Source: Geotoga petraea
GTDB taxonomy: Bacteria; Thermotogota; Thermotogae; Petrotogales; Petrotogaceae
Assembly: GCF_900102615.1 (NCBI RefSeq)
Contig: NZ_FMYV01000002.1
Span: forward strand, 186,001 to 250,000
DNA: 64,000 bases
Direction of reading: 5' to 3'
Positions 8,069 to 17,651 of the stretch are shown here, one piece after another. A program made the position numbers and the translations under genes. The notes beneath the pieces were generated by a model that saw only the letters and a list, made by a program, of their open reading frames with translations, made no database searches and was not told the origin of the DNA. Position 1 is the first letter of the stretch. Each line of letters begins with the position of its first letter.

Positions 8069-9301
8069 ATGGTTGAGTACGAAAAAACTATTGGTGTTAA
8101 AGAAGGATTTAGTTTAAAAGGTATAACTTCAAAGAAGTTTATTCTGTCTCTTCAACACTTTATTGCTATGTTTGGTGCTACAATTTTGGTTCCACTTCTA
8201 ACGGGGTTTGATCCACTTGTAACACTCTTTTCTGTAGGTGTTGGAACACTTCTATTTCACTATCTAACAGGATTTATAGTACCGGTGTTTTTAGGATCAA
8301 GTTTTGCGTTTATAGCTCCAGTGCTTATGATAAAAGATGCAACTGGTGATTTAGCATATGCTTCTGGCGCGATAATGATTTCAGGTTTAACTTATCTTGT
8401 CTTTTCACTTATTGTAAAACTAATAGGTTACGAAGTATTGAGAAAACTCTTCCCAACTGTTATAACTGGAACTATGATCATAATTATAGGCCTTACTTTA
8501 GCCCCAGTAGCCATACAATGGGCTTCTTCAAATTGGTTAATAGCTTTATCCACACTCTTCACCGTAATAATATTTTCAAACTTTTTCAAAGGATTTTTGA
8601 GCATGATTCCCGTATTAATAGGAGTTATTGCAGGATATTCTGTAGCTGTTTTAACTGGAAATGTAGATTTTGCTGCAGTTAGTAATAGTTCTTGGATAGC
8701 AATACCAGATTTTATGGCTCCTAAATTTTCAATTTATGCAATTTCTGTAACTGTACCTGTAGTATTTGCAACATTTATGGAGCATATTGGAGATATTACT
8801 ACAAATGGTGCTGTTGTAGGAAAAAATTTTGTTAAAAATCCAGGTTTGCATAAAACTTTATTGGGTGATGGATTAGCAACAGCTTTTGCTGGAATGATTG
8901 GAGCACCAGCAAACACAACATATAGTGAAAATACAGGAGTTTTAGCTTTAACAAAAAATTATAACCCTGCAATATTAAGAGGAGCAGCCTTGTTAGCCAT
9001 ATTATTTTCCTTTCTTTCTAAATTTGGTATCATTTTAAGAACAATACCTCAATCTGTTATTGGTGGGGTTGGAATTGTTCTTTTTGGAATGATTGCATCA
9101 GTTGGGATAAGAACTCTTGTAAACGATAAAGTTGATTTAACTAACTCAAAAAATCTATCAATAGTTTCATTAATGCTTGTTATTGGATTAGGTGGAGCAA
9201 CAATATCTTTTGGTAATATTGAATTTAAAGGGGTTGCTCTTGCAGCCATAATAGGGTTAATTGCTAATATAATAATACCAAACAAAAAAGAGCCTAAATA
9301 A
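8069..9301 (+). CDS. uraA: Uracil permease (NCS2 family)
   Basis: The 410-residue membrane protein has about 12-14 hydrophobic segments and belongs to the nucleobase:cation symporter-2 family. Family features include an early QHFIAMFGATILVP segment, EHIGDITTNG (the conserved E in TM8) and GAPANTTYSENTGVLALTKN (the TM10 substrate site). It is annotated as uracil rather than xanthine transport because of the latter motif and the PyrR element upstream. AAAGGAGG precedes the ATG by 8 bases. It ends in a strong terminator shared with glpK. Confidence 0.93.
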   Translation: MVEYEKTIGVKEGFSLKGITSKKFILSLQHFIAMFGATILVPLLTGFDPLVTLFSVGVGTLLFHYLTGFIVPVFLGSSFAFIAPVLMIKDATGDLAYASGAIMISGLTYLVFSLIVKLIGYEVLRKLFPTVITGTMIIIIGLTLAPVAIQWASSNWLIALSTLFTVIIFSNFFKGFLSMIPVLIGVIAGYSVAVLTGNVDFAAVSNSSWIAIPDFMAPKFSIYAISVTVPVVFATFMEHIGDITTNGAVVGKNFVKNPGLHKTLLGDGLATAFAGMIGAPANTTYSENTGVLALTKNYNPAILRGAALLAILFSFLSKFGIILRTIPQSVIGGVGIVLFGMIASVGIRTLVNDKVDLTNSKNLSIVSLMLVIGLGGATISFGNIEFKGVALAAIIGLIANIIIPNKKEPK

Positions 9302-9302
9302 T

Positions 9303-9344
9303 TTAAAAGAGGAGTTAAATTAAATAATTTAACTCCTCTTTTAA
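9303..9344. terminator. Bidirectional terminator between uraA and glpK
   Basis: AAAAGAGGAGTTAAAT (9305-9320) and its exact complement (9327-9342) form a 16-bp stem with a 6-base loop, extendable by two A-T pairs. A and T tracts flank it on both strands, fitting termination of the two convergent genes. Confidence 0.9.
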
Positions 9345-10838
9345 TTAGTCAATCCACCCAATACTTTTATCTATAGCTTTTTTCCAATTTTTATATAAAT
9401 CCTTTCTTTTAGCTTCTTTCATTTTACTTTTAAATTTTTTATCAATGCTCCAATGTTTTTTCAATTCATCTGTGCTACTCCAAACATTTACAGCCAATCC
9501 TGCAGCATATGCTGCACCCAAAGCAGTTGTTTCTGTAACTCTTGGCTTAATAACAGGAACATTTAAAATATCAGATTGAAATTGCATTAATAAATTGTTT
9601 ACAACCATACCACCATCAACTTTTAATTCTTTAATCTTAACACCAGTTTCTTTTTCCATAACTTCAATTACGTCTCTTGTTTGAAAAGCAGTTGATTCCA
9701 GAGCTGCTCTTGCTATATGATTTTTGTTGGTGTATCTTGTCATGCCAACTATGGTTCCTCTTGCGGTGTCTTCCCAATAGGGAGCAAATAAACCACTAAA
9801 AGCTGGGACGAAAAATACGCCTGAGTTATCTTCGACTTTTTCTGCTAACTCTTCTATTTGAGAAGAGTTTTCTATTATTCCCAAATTGTCTCTTAACCAC
9901 TGGACTAGAGCTCCAGCTATAGCTATTGAACCTTCCAAAGCGTAATGCACTTTATTGTCTCCAATTTTATATGCAACAGTAGTTAGCAAACCATTTCCAG
10001 AAAGAATCTTATTTTCTCCTGTATTCGTTAACAAAAAACATCCTGTACCATAAGTATTTTTTGCATCGCCTTTTTCAAAACATGTTTGACCGAATAAAGC
10101 AGATTGTTGATCTCCAAGAATACCTCCAATTGAAATATTTTCTAATATACCTTTACATTTACCATACACTTCAGAAGATGATTTTATTTCAGGAAGCATT
10201 GCTTGAGGGATGTCAAAAATTTTTAAAAGCTCTTCATCCCATTCTAATGTATCGATGTTCATTAAAAGCGTACGTGAAGCATTAGTAGGTTCAGTGATAT
10301 GCTTTCCGTTTCTAACCCCACCAGTTAAATTCCAAAGAATCCATGTGTCTATCGTACCAAATATCGCGTCACCTTTTTCCGCATCTTCTCTTACACCCTT
10401 TATATTATCTAAAATCCACTTGATTTTACTTGCAGAAAAATATGTATTAACTTTTAAGCCAGTTTTTTTGTTTATTAATTCACCATATTTTTCTTCAATT
10501 TTTTTGCAGATATCTTTAGTTCTAACATCTTGCCATACGATCGCATTATAATAAGGTTTCCCAGTATGTCTATTCCAAACAATTGTGGTCTCTCTCTGAT
10601 TTGTTATACCAACTGTTTCCAAATCATTTGGAAAAATTCCAGATTTAGAAATTCCACCAATAATTACTTTTTGAGTTTTTTCCCAAATTTCAATTGGATC
10701 GTGTTCAACCCAACCAGATTTAGGATAAATTTGTTCATGTTCCAATTGATCTTTTGCGATGATGTTAGCTTCATTGTCAAATATAATAAATCTTGAACTG
10801 GTTGTTCCCTGATCAATAGCTCCGATATATTTTTTCAT
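9345..10838 (-). CDS. glpK: Glycerol kinase
   Basis: This FGGY-family kinase phosphorylates glycerol to glycerol 3-phosphate. The ATP-binding AIDQGTTSSR start, SGWVEHDP, TNQRETTIVW, DTWILWNLTGG and the GGMVVNNLLMQFQ signature are all visible, and 497 residues is the family length. GGGGG precedes the ATG. No glpF, glpD or regulator is adjacent, so glycerol uptake must be encoded elsewhere. Confidence 0.97.
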   Translation of the reverse strand: MKKYIGAIDQGTTSSRFIIFDNEANIIAKDQLEHEQIYPKSGWVEHDPIEIWEKTQKVIIGGISKSGIFPNDLETVGITNQRETTIVWNRHTGKPYYNAIVWQDVRTKDICKKIEEKYGELINKKTGLKVNTYFSASKIKWILDNIKGVREDAEKGDAIFGTIDTWILWNLTGGVRNGKHITEPTNASRTLLMNIDTLEWDEELLKIFDIPQAMLPEIKSSSEVYGKCKGILENISIGGILGDQQSALFGQTCFEKGDAKNTYGTGCFLLTNTGENKILSGNGLLTTVAYKIGDNKVHYALEGSIAIAGALVQWLRDNLGIIENSSQIEELAEKVEDNSGVFFVPAFSGLFAPYWEDTARGTIVGMTRYTNKNHIARAALESTAFQTRDVIEVMEKETGVKIKELKVDGGMVVNNLLMQFQSDILNVPVIKPRVTETTALGAAYAAGLAVNVWSSTDELKKHWSIDKKFKSKMKEAKRKDLYKNWKKAIDKSIGWID

Positions 10839-10911
10839 TTACATACCCCCTATAATTATATTTTATAATATAATACATTAAAAGGGAAAACACAAGCCGG
10901 ATGAATATCGT

Positions 10912-10956
10912 TAATCAAGGTTTTTAATTGATTATTTTAAAATATTATACTATAAT
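10912..10956 (+). promoter_or_regulatory. Promoter of the YfbR-like gene, with an inverted repeat at its -35
   Basis: TTGATT (10928-10933) and TATAAT (10951-10956) are 17 bases apart. The -35 lies within the right arm of an inverted repeat, TAATCAA (10912-10918) and TTGATTA (10928-10934), which could be an operator. Confidence 0.55.
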
Positions 10957-10983
10957 TATATTAAACGTAAGGAGGGATTTTTT

Positions 10984-12075
10984 ATGGGATTGGGGAAATT
11001 CTTTATAAAAATGTCTGATTTATTTACAATTTATAGGTGGAGTAATTTACCGGCGATAGTTAGATTTAATGAAGCTGATAGCTCTTTTTCTAATGCAATG
11101 TTGAGCTTTTTTACATTTTATGATCAAGACAGAGAAGATTTATTAAAACTTATGCATAATAAAATAGTTGAAAATATCCCAAAGATAATTTTGTCTGATA
11201 TACCTTTAAATACTAAAAAGAGAATAATAGAAGAAGATCCTAATATTTGGGATAGAGTTCTTGATATTTCAAAAGAAGAACTGAAAGATTTTGTAAAAGA
11301 TGATAACATAATGTCAAAAATTACCCAGGAATATAATCTTAAAAAAGAAAATATTAAAATAGAACAATATTTACGACTAATCACTGCAAAAAATGAAATA
11401 AATATAAATAAAAGGGTCTTTAAAGAATTCTATGAAGAACCTTATTCTGAAAACGAACGTTCACTTCAAAAACTTAATTTGAATATAGATTTAAAAAGAA
11501 AAATAGATCAATATAATAAAGCCCTATTTGATTTAATAATAAGATTAACCAATCTTAAAAGATGGAATAAAATGCATAGAAATATAAATAGTTCTGTATC
11601 AGCTCATTCGTATTATGTAATGTTTACTTCATATATATTATCTTTGTCAGAAAATGTTGATAACGAGCTTATGTTTAATATAATAACAGCTTCTCTTTTC
11701 CATGATTTGCCTGAAGCTTTTACAGGAGATGTTATAAGTCCTACAAAAAGAAAAGTAGAAAAGTTAGATAAAATTATAACTCAAATAGAGGAGGATTATG
11801 TTTTAAGCTGGTCTTTAAAAAATAAACAAGTTAATGATGTTATAAAAAATATTATGCCATTAATAATCAATCCCTTTAAAGGTGAATACGGGAGATTCGT
11901 AAGAACTGCAGATTTGCTGGCTGCGATAATAGAATGTTCAAACGAAATAAGAACAGGTAATTCAAATGAAAATTTTAGGAGAGCCTTTTTTGGAATGAAA
12001 ACTGAAATAAAGGGAACATCACCTTTTGACATCTATTCTATAATAGACGAAATAGAATACAATACTTTTAAATAA
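10984..12075 (+). CDS. YfbR-like HD-domain phosphohydrolase with N-terminal extension
   Basis: The 363-residue protein ends in an HD domain of the YfbR/HDDC2 type (5'-deoxynucleotidases). RWNKM, SAHSYYVMF and FHDLPEAFTGDVISPTKR parallel the RW, EHS and HDxxEVLTGDLPTPVK motifs of that family and supply the metal-binding His and Asp residues. The first ~190 residues have no recognisable domain and are rich in charged helices, unlike the ~200-residue stand-alone E. coli enzyme. AAGGAGGG precedes the ATG. A nucleotide phosphohydrolase activity is inferred; the substrate cannot be read from the sequence. Confidence 0.75.
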   Translation: MGLGKFFIKMSDLFTIYRWSNLPAIVRFNEADSSFSNAMLSFFTFYDQDREDLLKLMHNKIVENIPKIILSDIPLNTKKRIIEEDPNIWDRVLDISKEELKDFVKDDNIMSKITQEYNLKKENIKIEQYLRLITAKNEININKRVFKEFYEEPYSENERSLQKLNLNIDLKRKIDQYNKALFDLIIRLTNLKRWNKMHRNINSSVSAHSYYVMFTSYILSLSENVDNELMFNIITASLFHDLPEAFTGDVISPTKRKVEKLDKIITQIEEDYVLSWSLKNKQVNDVIKNIMPLIINPFKGEYGRFVRTADLLAAIIECSNEIRTGNSNENFRRAFFGMKTEIKGTSPFDIYSIIDEIEYNTFK

Positions 12076-12103
12076 AAAGCAGAGCTTTTAAGCTCTGCTT
12101 TTT
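12074..12103. terminator. Bidirectional terminator
   Basis: AAAAAGCAGAGCTT (12074-12087) pairs exactly with AAGCTCTGCTTTTT (12090-12103). It overlaps the end of the YfbR-like gene and closes the converging rel-dtd operon. Confidence 0.88.
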
Positions 12104-12114
12104 ATTTAATTTTT

Positions 12115-12309
12115 TCATGGTCTAACATATTTTTTTTCACCATCTGGCATTTTAAACTTAACAATGGTACCTTTAGGTGGCTTTTCATAACCCTTAAAAA
12201 TTTTGTGTACATTTGTTTGATTAACTCCATATTCTGCTCCTTCTTCCGAAATATGAGCATCAAAAGGTTCTTCACTGTAAACAAAGACTGTGATTTCGAT
12301 TTCTTTCAT
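12115..12309 (-). CDS. Small conserved-looking protein of unknown function
   Basis: This is a 64-residue acidic protein that I do not recognise. It starts MKEIEITVFVYSEEPFDAH and ends with a PPKGTIVKFKMPDGEKKYVRP-type basic tail. It looks like a small beta-rich domain without cysteines or membrane segments. GGGGG stands 7 bases before the ATG and the gene begins 11 bases after dtd, so it is probably the last gene of the rel-dtd operon. An overlapping frame at 12102-12284 has no ribosome site and is taken as a shadow. Confidence 0.6.
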   Translation of the reverse strand: MKEIEITVFVYSEEPFDAHISEEGAEYGVNQTNVHKIFKGYEKPPKGTIVKFKMPDGEKKYVRP

Positions 12310-12320
12310 AAAAATACCCC

Positions 12321-12773
12321 CTAAAAATTTTTTTCAGAATCTAATAACAGAGTAACTGGACCATCATTTTGAAGATCTACCTTCATATGAGTTTGGAATT
12401 TACCTCTTTTGATCTTTATATTATAATTATTTTCAATATACTCTATTATTTTTTCATAATATTCTCTACCTTTTTGTTGTGAAGCAGAATTACTGAATGA
12501 TGGCCTTCTTCCTTTTCTACAATCTCCATAAAGAGTAAACTGAGGTATAAGAAGAAGTTCACCTTTTACATCTAATAAACTTAAATTCATTTTACCATTT
12601 GAATCTTCAAATACCCTTAAATTTAAAATTTTATCAGCAACCCATTTGATATCTTTTTCTGTATCATTCTCACCAATACCTATTAAAACCATAAAACCTT
12701 TATTTATATCGCCAACAGTTTGCTCATTTACTGTTACTTTAGAAAAATTTACTCTTTGAATTACCGCTCTCAA
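12321..12773 (-). CDS. dtd: D-aminoacyl-tRNA deacylase
   Basis: Dtd hydrolyses D-amino acids (and glycine mischarged on tRNA-Ala) from tRNAs. The family motifs IPQFTLYGDCRKGRRPSF and NDGPVTLLLDS (containing the cross-subunit Gly-Pro) are present, and 150 residues is standard. It starts with TTG: AGGAGG, lying inside the last codons of rel, is correctly spaced from it. The rel-dtd pairing is common in bacteria. Confidence 0.96.
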   Translation of the reverse strand: MRAVIQRVNFSKVTVNEQTVGDINKGFMVLIGIGENDTEKDIKWVADKILNLRVFEDSNGKMNLSLLDVKGELLLIPQFTLYGDCRKGRRPSFSNSASQQKGREYYEKIIEYIENNYNIKIKRGKFQTHMKVDLQNDGPVTLLLDSEKNF

Positions 12774-12774
12774 A

Positions 12775-14907
12775 TTACATCCTCCTAACGCTAAATATTC
12801 CTTTTATGTCTTGTATTTTGTGAGTTATTCTTATTAAATGTTCTATATTAGTTACCTTTAGCCTAATCTTTGCAGTTAAAATATCAGATTGTTTTAAAAT
12901 TTCAAATTTTTCAATATAACCCTTTTCTGCTTTTAAAACATCTCTAACAGAATTCATAACTTTTTTACTTTCCATGTCCAAAGATAATATAGCAACGAAA
13001 CTTGTTTGATTTTCGGAAGTATTCCATTCAACGTTTAATTTTTTATCTTCTTTAACTCCGCGAATATTCTTACAATTTGTTCGGTGAATTCCGATACCTC
13101 TTCTTCCTATTATACCTATAATATCATCTCCAGGTACAGGCGTACAACATTTTGCAAAATGAGTGTCAATGCCTTCAACTCCATCGACAATAACTGAAGG
13201 CGTAGATAATGATGACTTTGACCTTGGTATTTTTTGTTCTTTTTCTTCATTATCTTTTACAAAAAAAGACCTTATAGTTTGAATATTTACATCTTCAAGC
13301 TCAATTTTTATATATAAATCTTCATCATTTTTTATATTATATTTTATGAAAAAAGCTTCTTCTTTTAATTTATTTAACATATCTTCTATTGATATATTAA
13401 GCTTTTTTGCCAACTCTCTAAATTTATCTTTACCTCTATCAACAAGAATTTTTTCATTTTTTTGTCTATAAAATTTTTTTATCTTGCTGGCAGTTCTTGG
13501 TGATTTGGCATGTTTAATCCAATCAATACTGGGACCGTTGAAATTTCTATTCACTATTATTTCAACAACATCTGAATTTTGCAATTTATATGAAATTGGA
13601 ACGATTCTACCATTTATTTTAGCACCAGCAAAATGATTCCCTATATCTGTATGTATTGCATATGCAAAATCTATAGGTGTTGCTCCCTTTGGTAAATGAA
13701 TTATCTCCCCTTGAGGGGTAAAAACAAATATTTCTTTAGAAAGTAAATTTGTTTCAATATCTTTTATATCAAAAGCACTTTGAGCTATGTCTTTATGTAG
13801 TTCCATAAGATTTTGTAAAAATTTTACTTTTTGAGAACTAACTCCTTGTTTATAAGCCCAATGTGCTGCTAAACCAAATTCAGCTTCTTCATGCATATTC
13901 CAGTCACGAATTTGTATTTCTAAAGGTTCTCCTTTGTTTGTTATTACAGTAGTGTGTAAAGATTTATATCCATTGAATTTTGGTGTTGCTATATAATCTT
14001 TAATTCGACCTGGCATTGGTGCCCACATAGAATGAACGATTCCTAAAGAAGCATAGCATTGATTTTGGTTCTCAGTAATAATTCTAAGTGCAATAATATC
14101 ATAAATATCATCAAAAGTTTTCCCTTTTTTAAGCATTTTATTCCATATACTGTATAAATGCTTTGCTCTTCCAGAAACATCTGCTTTTATTCTATGTTTT
14201 TTGAGTTCTTCTTTAACAGTATCGGCATATTCATCTATACTTTTTTGTCTGTTGGAAAGTTTTGTTTTCAATTTTTGATCCAAATCTGTATATATATCTG
14301 GATGTAAATATTTGAAAGATAAATCCTCTAACTCAGCTTTTATCTTATTTATCCCCAATCTATGTGCTATTGGTGCATAAATTTTTAAAGTTTCTTCTGA
14401 TTTTATAACTTGCTTATCTCTTTTTACAAAATCCAAAGTTCTCATGTTATGTAATCTATCTGACAATTTAACCACTATAACTCTTATATCTGTTGACATT
14501 GCAAGAAGCATCTTTCTAATTGTTTCTATTTTTTCAATTGATTTCATATCACTTCTGGATAGTCTTTCGTTTAACTTCAAATTACTTATTTTAGTAACTC
14601 CGTTTACAATTCTTGAAACATCAATTCCAAACTCTTTTTCAATTTTTTCTATTGGAACATCACAATCTTCAACTGTATCATGAAGCAATCCCGCTATTAT
14701 TGTATCTATATCCATTCTAAACCCAGCCAAAATCAAAGCTACTTCTTTTGGATGTTCAAAAAAAGGATCTCCAGAATCTCTCATTTGTCCTTTATGTGCT
14801 TCTTCTCCAAATTTATATGCTTTTATTAATCTATCCCTATCTTTTCTATTTAACTTATGGCCTAAAATGGATTCTAGTTCCTTTATATAGTCTTTTATTA
14901 TGTCCAT
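12775..14907 (-). CDS. rel: Bifunctional (p)ppGpp synthetase/hydrolase (RelA/SpoT)
   Basis: This 710-residue protein makes and degrades the stringent-response alarmone. Domains in order: an HD hydrolase with LLHDTVEDCD, the synthetase domain with GRAKHLYSIWNKM and KFNGYKSLHT, a TGS domain starting IFVFTPQGEI, a zinc-finger/conserved-cysteine region with FAKCCTPVPGDDI, and a C-terminal ACT domain. Both catalytic halves look intact. I choose ATG 14907 because GGAG is 8 bases upstream; the longer GTG start at 14916 overlaps that site. Confidence 0.96.
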   Translation of the reverse strand: MDIIKDYIKELESILGHKLNRKDRDRLIKAYKFGEEAHKGQMRDSGDPFFEHPKEVALILAGFRMDIDTIIAGLLHDTVEDCDVPIEKIEKEFGIDVSRIVNGVTKISNLKLNERLSRSDMKSIEKIETIRKMLLAMSTDIRVIVVKLSDRLHNMRTLDFVKRDKQVIKSEETLKIYAPIAHRLGINKIKAELEDLSFKYLHPDIYTDLDQKLKTKLSNRQKSIDEYADTVKEELKKHRIKADVSGRAKHLYSIWNKMLKKGKTFDDIYDIIALRIITENQNQCYASLGIVHSMWAPMPGRIKDYIATPKFNGYKSLHTTVITNKGEPLEIQIRDWNMHEEAEFGLAAHWAYKQGVSSQKVKFLQNLMELHKDIAQSAFDIKDIETNLLSKEIFVFTPQGEIIHLPKGATPIDFAYAIHTDIGNHFAGAKINGRIVPISYKLQNSDVVEIIVNRNFNGPSIDWIKHAKSPRTASKIKKFYRQKNEKILVDRGKDKFRELAKKLNISIEDMLNKLKEEAFFIKYNIKNDEDLYIKIELEDVNIQTIRSFFVKDNEEKEQKIPRSKSSLSTPSVIVDGVEGIDTHFAKCCTPVPGDDIIGIIGRRGIGIHRTNCKNIRGVKEDKKLNVEWNTSENQTSFVAILSLDMESKKVMNSVRDVLKAEKGYIEKFEILKQSDILTAKIRLKVTNIEHLIRITHKIQDIKGIFSVRRM

Positions 14908-14992
14908 AGTAATCACTCCAAATAATCAATCATTCTTTATTTAATTATATCATAGCTTTTTTAAAAGGTATATAGAGAATAGATTTTTCAGC

Positions 14993-15044
14993 TTAACATT
15001 TCTTAATATTAGTTAATATAATCCAAATAATAAAAAATTATTAT
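14993..15044 (+). promoter_or_regulatory. Candidate Pho box and promoter upstream of pstS
   Basis: TTAACA (14993), TTAATA (15003) and TTAATA (15013) are three direct repeats with an exact 10-base period, resembling the repeated TTAACA half-sites of PhoP/PhoB-type regulators. Candidate -10 hexamers are TAATAA (15028-15033) and TATTAT (15039-15044), and no good -35 is present, as expected for an activated promoter. The likely regulator is the response regulator encoded at 19107-19790. Confidence 0.5.
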
Positions 15045-15099
15045 GTAGATGAAAGTTATGAAACACAACTACGAAAAAATTATTTAGGAGGTTTTATGA

Positions 15100-15921
15100 A
15101 TGAAAAAAGTTTTATTAAGTTTATTGGTAGTAACATTATTTGTCGTTTCATTTGCAGAAACATTGGTAATAAAAGGATCTAACACAGTATTCCCAATTGC
15201 ACAACTTTGGATTGAAGATTTAAAAGAATCAAAACCAGAATTAAACATCACTCTTGAAGGCGCAGGTTCATCAACTGGAATTGCAGCATTATTAAATGGA
15301 ACTACAGACGTAGCAAATTCATCAAGATTTATGAAAAGTTCTGAGATTGAAAAAATGAACGAAAATGGACAATTTTTCATGCCAATAGTTGTAGGTTATG
15401 ATGGAATAGCAATTGTTGTTAACAAAGAATTAGGAATAGACAATATAACTTTGGATCAGTTAAAATCAATATATACAGGTCAAATAAGAACTTGGAATCA
15501 ACTTAATTCTAATTTACCAAACAGACCTATAATTAAATACTCAAGAGACACAGCTTCAGGAACATATGAGACTTTTACAAATATAGCTTTATCAGGTGAA
15601 AAAATGGATCCAACAGTAAAAATGGGACCATCAACACAATTTGAAATAAACCAAGTATCTCAAAATGCTTATGCGATTGCTTATGCAGGTGTAGGTTATG
15701 TTGATGACTCAGTAAAAGTTTTAACTGTAGAAGGAGTTCAACCAACTGCTTATAACATTTTAAATTCAGTTTACCCTATTTCAAGACCTTTATTTATGTT
15801 TGTTGATGTAACTGATGGTTTTATAACAGGAAATGTAAAGGAATATGTTAACTTTGGACTTTCTAAAAAAGGTCAAGAATTAGTTGAAAAAGCAGGTTAT
15901 GTAGCTGCTTACGGAAAATAA
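15100..15921 (+). CDS. pstS: Phosphate ABC transporter, substrate-binding protein
   Basis: PstS captures phosphate outside the cytoplasmic membrane and delivers it to PstCA. A signal peptide covers about residues 1-19 and has no lipobox cysteine, so the protein should be periplasmic rather than lipid-anchored. The phosphate-site segments KGSNTVFP, EGAGSSTGIAALLNG and SRDTASGTYETF are present. Of two overlapping ATGs, the second (15100) gives this frame with GGAGG upstream. At 273 residues it is compact. Confidence 0.95.
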   Translation: MKKVLLSLLVVTLFVVSFAETLVIKGSNTVFPIAQLWIEDLKESKPELNITLEGAGSSTGIAALLNGTTDVANSSRFMKSSEIEKMNENGQFFMPIVVGYDGIAIVVNKELGIDNITLDQLKSIYTGQIRTWNQLNSNLPNRPIIKYSRDTASGTYETFTNIALSGEKMDPTVKMGPSTQFEINQVSQNAYAIAYAGVGYVDDSVKVLTVEGVQPTAYNILNSVYPISRPLFMFVDVTDGFITGNVKEYVNFGLSKKGQELVEKAGYVAAYGK

Positions 15922-15963
15922 TTAGTTATATTTAAATGAATTATCCTCAAGGAGTGAATTTAT

Positions 15964-16830
15964 ATGACAAGAAGAGAATATAAGAACTCATTCAACAAAT
16001 ACTTGATAACATTGGTAGCAACTCTGGGGATATTCGTACTTGGTGGACTATTTTATTTTATAATACAAGCATCAATCCCAGCTCTGACTGAAGTCGGGGC
16101 TGAGATTTTTACAAGTGCGAATTGGTATCCTACATATGAAGATGCAGAGTATGGAATGTTGGCTCAAATAATTGCTTCTGTTTTAATCACATTATTAGCA
16201 TCAGTTATAGTTTTACCTTTAGGCTATATTGTAGCCTTTTTTATGTATGATTATGCAAAATATCATGAAAAAAATATTATAAAATCCGCTGTTGATTTAT
16301 TATCTGGAGTTCCATCGGTAATTGTTGGTACTTTTTTAATTATTTATATCTCTCCTATAATGTATGAATTTAATATTTGGAATGCCGAGAACTTATTTTT
16401 AGGAGCAGTTGGCCTTGCAATATTATCATTACCATATACTGCTTCATTGATGCAAGAAGCTTTAGACTCTGTTGATATTAGTTTAAAAGAAGGTGCTTTA
16501 GCCCTCGGTTCATCAAGATTTACAGCGGGTTTTAGAGTAGTTTCAAAAGCGGCTATTTCTGGAATATTTAATTCAATAATTTTAACTATAAACAGAGTTA
16601 TTGGGGAAACAATGGTTGTTTTAATGGTAGCTGGAGGAGCTAATCTTATTCCAAAGTCCATCTTTGATCCCGTAAGGCCTTTAACAGCAACAATTGCTGG
16701 GGAAATGGGAGAAGTTGAACTTGGTAGTATTCATTATTCAGCACTTTTTGTAGCTGGATTAATTCTATTAGTTATTTCTTTTTTACTAACTTTATTATCT
16801 AGAAGACTAACCAGGAGATGGTCACATTGA
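15964..16830 (+). CDS. pstC: Phosphate ABC transporter permease PstC
   Basis: This is one of the two inner-membrane channel subunits of the phosphate importer, with about six membrane segments in 288 residues. The ABC permease coupling loop is visible as EALDSVDISLKEGALALG, followed by NRVIGETMVVLMVAGG. AAGGAGTG precedes the ATG. The stop overlaps the pstA start, implying coupled translation. Confidence 0.94.
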   Translation: MTRREYKNSFNKYLITLVATLGIFVLGGLFYFIIQASIPALTEVGAEIFTSANWYPTYEDAEYGMLAQIIASVLITLLASVIVLPLGYIVAFFMYDYAKYHEKNIIKSAVDLLSGVPSVIVGTFLIIYISPIMYEFNIWNAENLFLGAVGLAILSLPYTASLMQEALDSVDISLKEGALALGSSRFTAGFRVVSKAAISGIFNSIILTINRVIGETMVVLMVAGGANLIPKSIFDPVRPLTATIAGEMGEVELGSIHYSALFVAGLILLVISFLLTLLSRRLTRRWSH

Positions 16831-17651
16831 AGAAAGACTTAATAATATCTTCTATTTTTAGAATAATTTCTTATACAATATTTTTAATTATTATAGGTAT
16901 ATTTGCTACTATAATTATAGAAGGAGTTCAATATTTCAGTATAGATTTTTTTACTAAATATCCTTCCAATGGAATGACAGAAGGTGGTATATGGCCTGCT
17001 ATTTTAGGAAGCTTAATTATGATTAGTCTAACATTATTATTTGCCTTACCAATAGGGATTCTAACGGGGATATTTTTGGCTGAGTTTGGAAGAAATACGA
17101 GGCTTGCAAGAATTTTAGATACGGCAATAACTTCTTTATCTGGAGTTCCTTCAATAGTTTATGGACTTTTTGGGTTATCGTTATTTTCTGTTACGTTAGG
17201 CTTTAAAACTTCCATTTTATCAGGTAGTTTAACATTAGCAGTAATGACTCTGCCAATAATTGCTTCTTCGGTTAAAGAAGCTTTATCTTCTTTACCAGGA
17301 ACTCTAAGGGAATCTGCCTTAGCATTAGGAGCAAAAAAAACTGAAGTAATTTATAAAATTTTAGTTCCTGCATCAAAAAATAGAATTATTACAGCTGTAC
17401 TTATTGGAATGGGTAGGGTTATTGGTGAAACTGCTCCGGTTTTATTGACAGGTGCTGTTTTCTATTCAACCTATTTCCCATCAAATATAATGCAACCTGT
17501 TATGACTTTGCCAACACACATTTATTATATTACTATTGCCTATGGTAGAGATGCTCAGTGGATGGCAAAAGGATCATCCGCATTTTTATTACTTATAATT
17601 ATTGCAATTTATTCAATAGCTTTTGCATTTAGGAGGAAGTCAAATGGATAA
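16827..17651 (+). CDS. pstA: Phosphate ABC transporter permease PstA
   Basis: This is the second permease subunit of the phosphate importer, with six membrane helices and the coupling loop [19 protein letters not shown], followed by [16 protein letters not shown] prefer the TTG at 16827, which overlaps the pstC stop as TTGA and has AGGAG 9 bases upstream; the ATG at 16818 touches the ribosome site directly. The 3' end overlaps pstB by 8 bases. Confidence 0.93.
   Translation: MKKDLIISSIFRIISYTIFLIIIGIFATIIIEGVQYFSIDFFTKYPSNGMTEGGIWPAILGSLIMISLTLLFALPIGILTGIFLAEFGRNTRLARILDTAITSLSGVPSIVYGLFGLSLFSVTLGFKTSILSGSLTLAVMTLPIIASSVKEALSSLPGTLRESALALGAKKTEVIYKILVPASKNRIITAVLIGMGRVIGETAPVLLTGAVFYSTYFPSNIMQPVMTLPTHIYYITIAYGRDAQWMAKGSSAFLLLIIIAIYSIAFAFRRKSNG

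Noticed and set aside
8734-8916. Minus-strand open frames inside uraA and similar frames opposite other genes
   Set aside because: They lie wholly within well-identified genes, have no ribosome sites and give no recognisable protein.
12102-12284. Overlapping 60-codon frame beside the small gene after dtd
   Set aside because: It has no ribosome site, while the other frame has GGGGG before its ATG and follows dtd properly.
16818-16826. ATG at 16818 as the pstA start
   Set aside because: It directly abuts the AGGAG ribosome site; the TTG at 16827 is spaced correctly and couples to the pstC stop.
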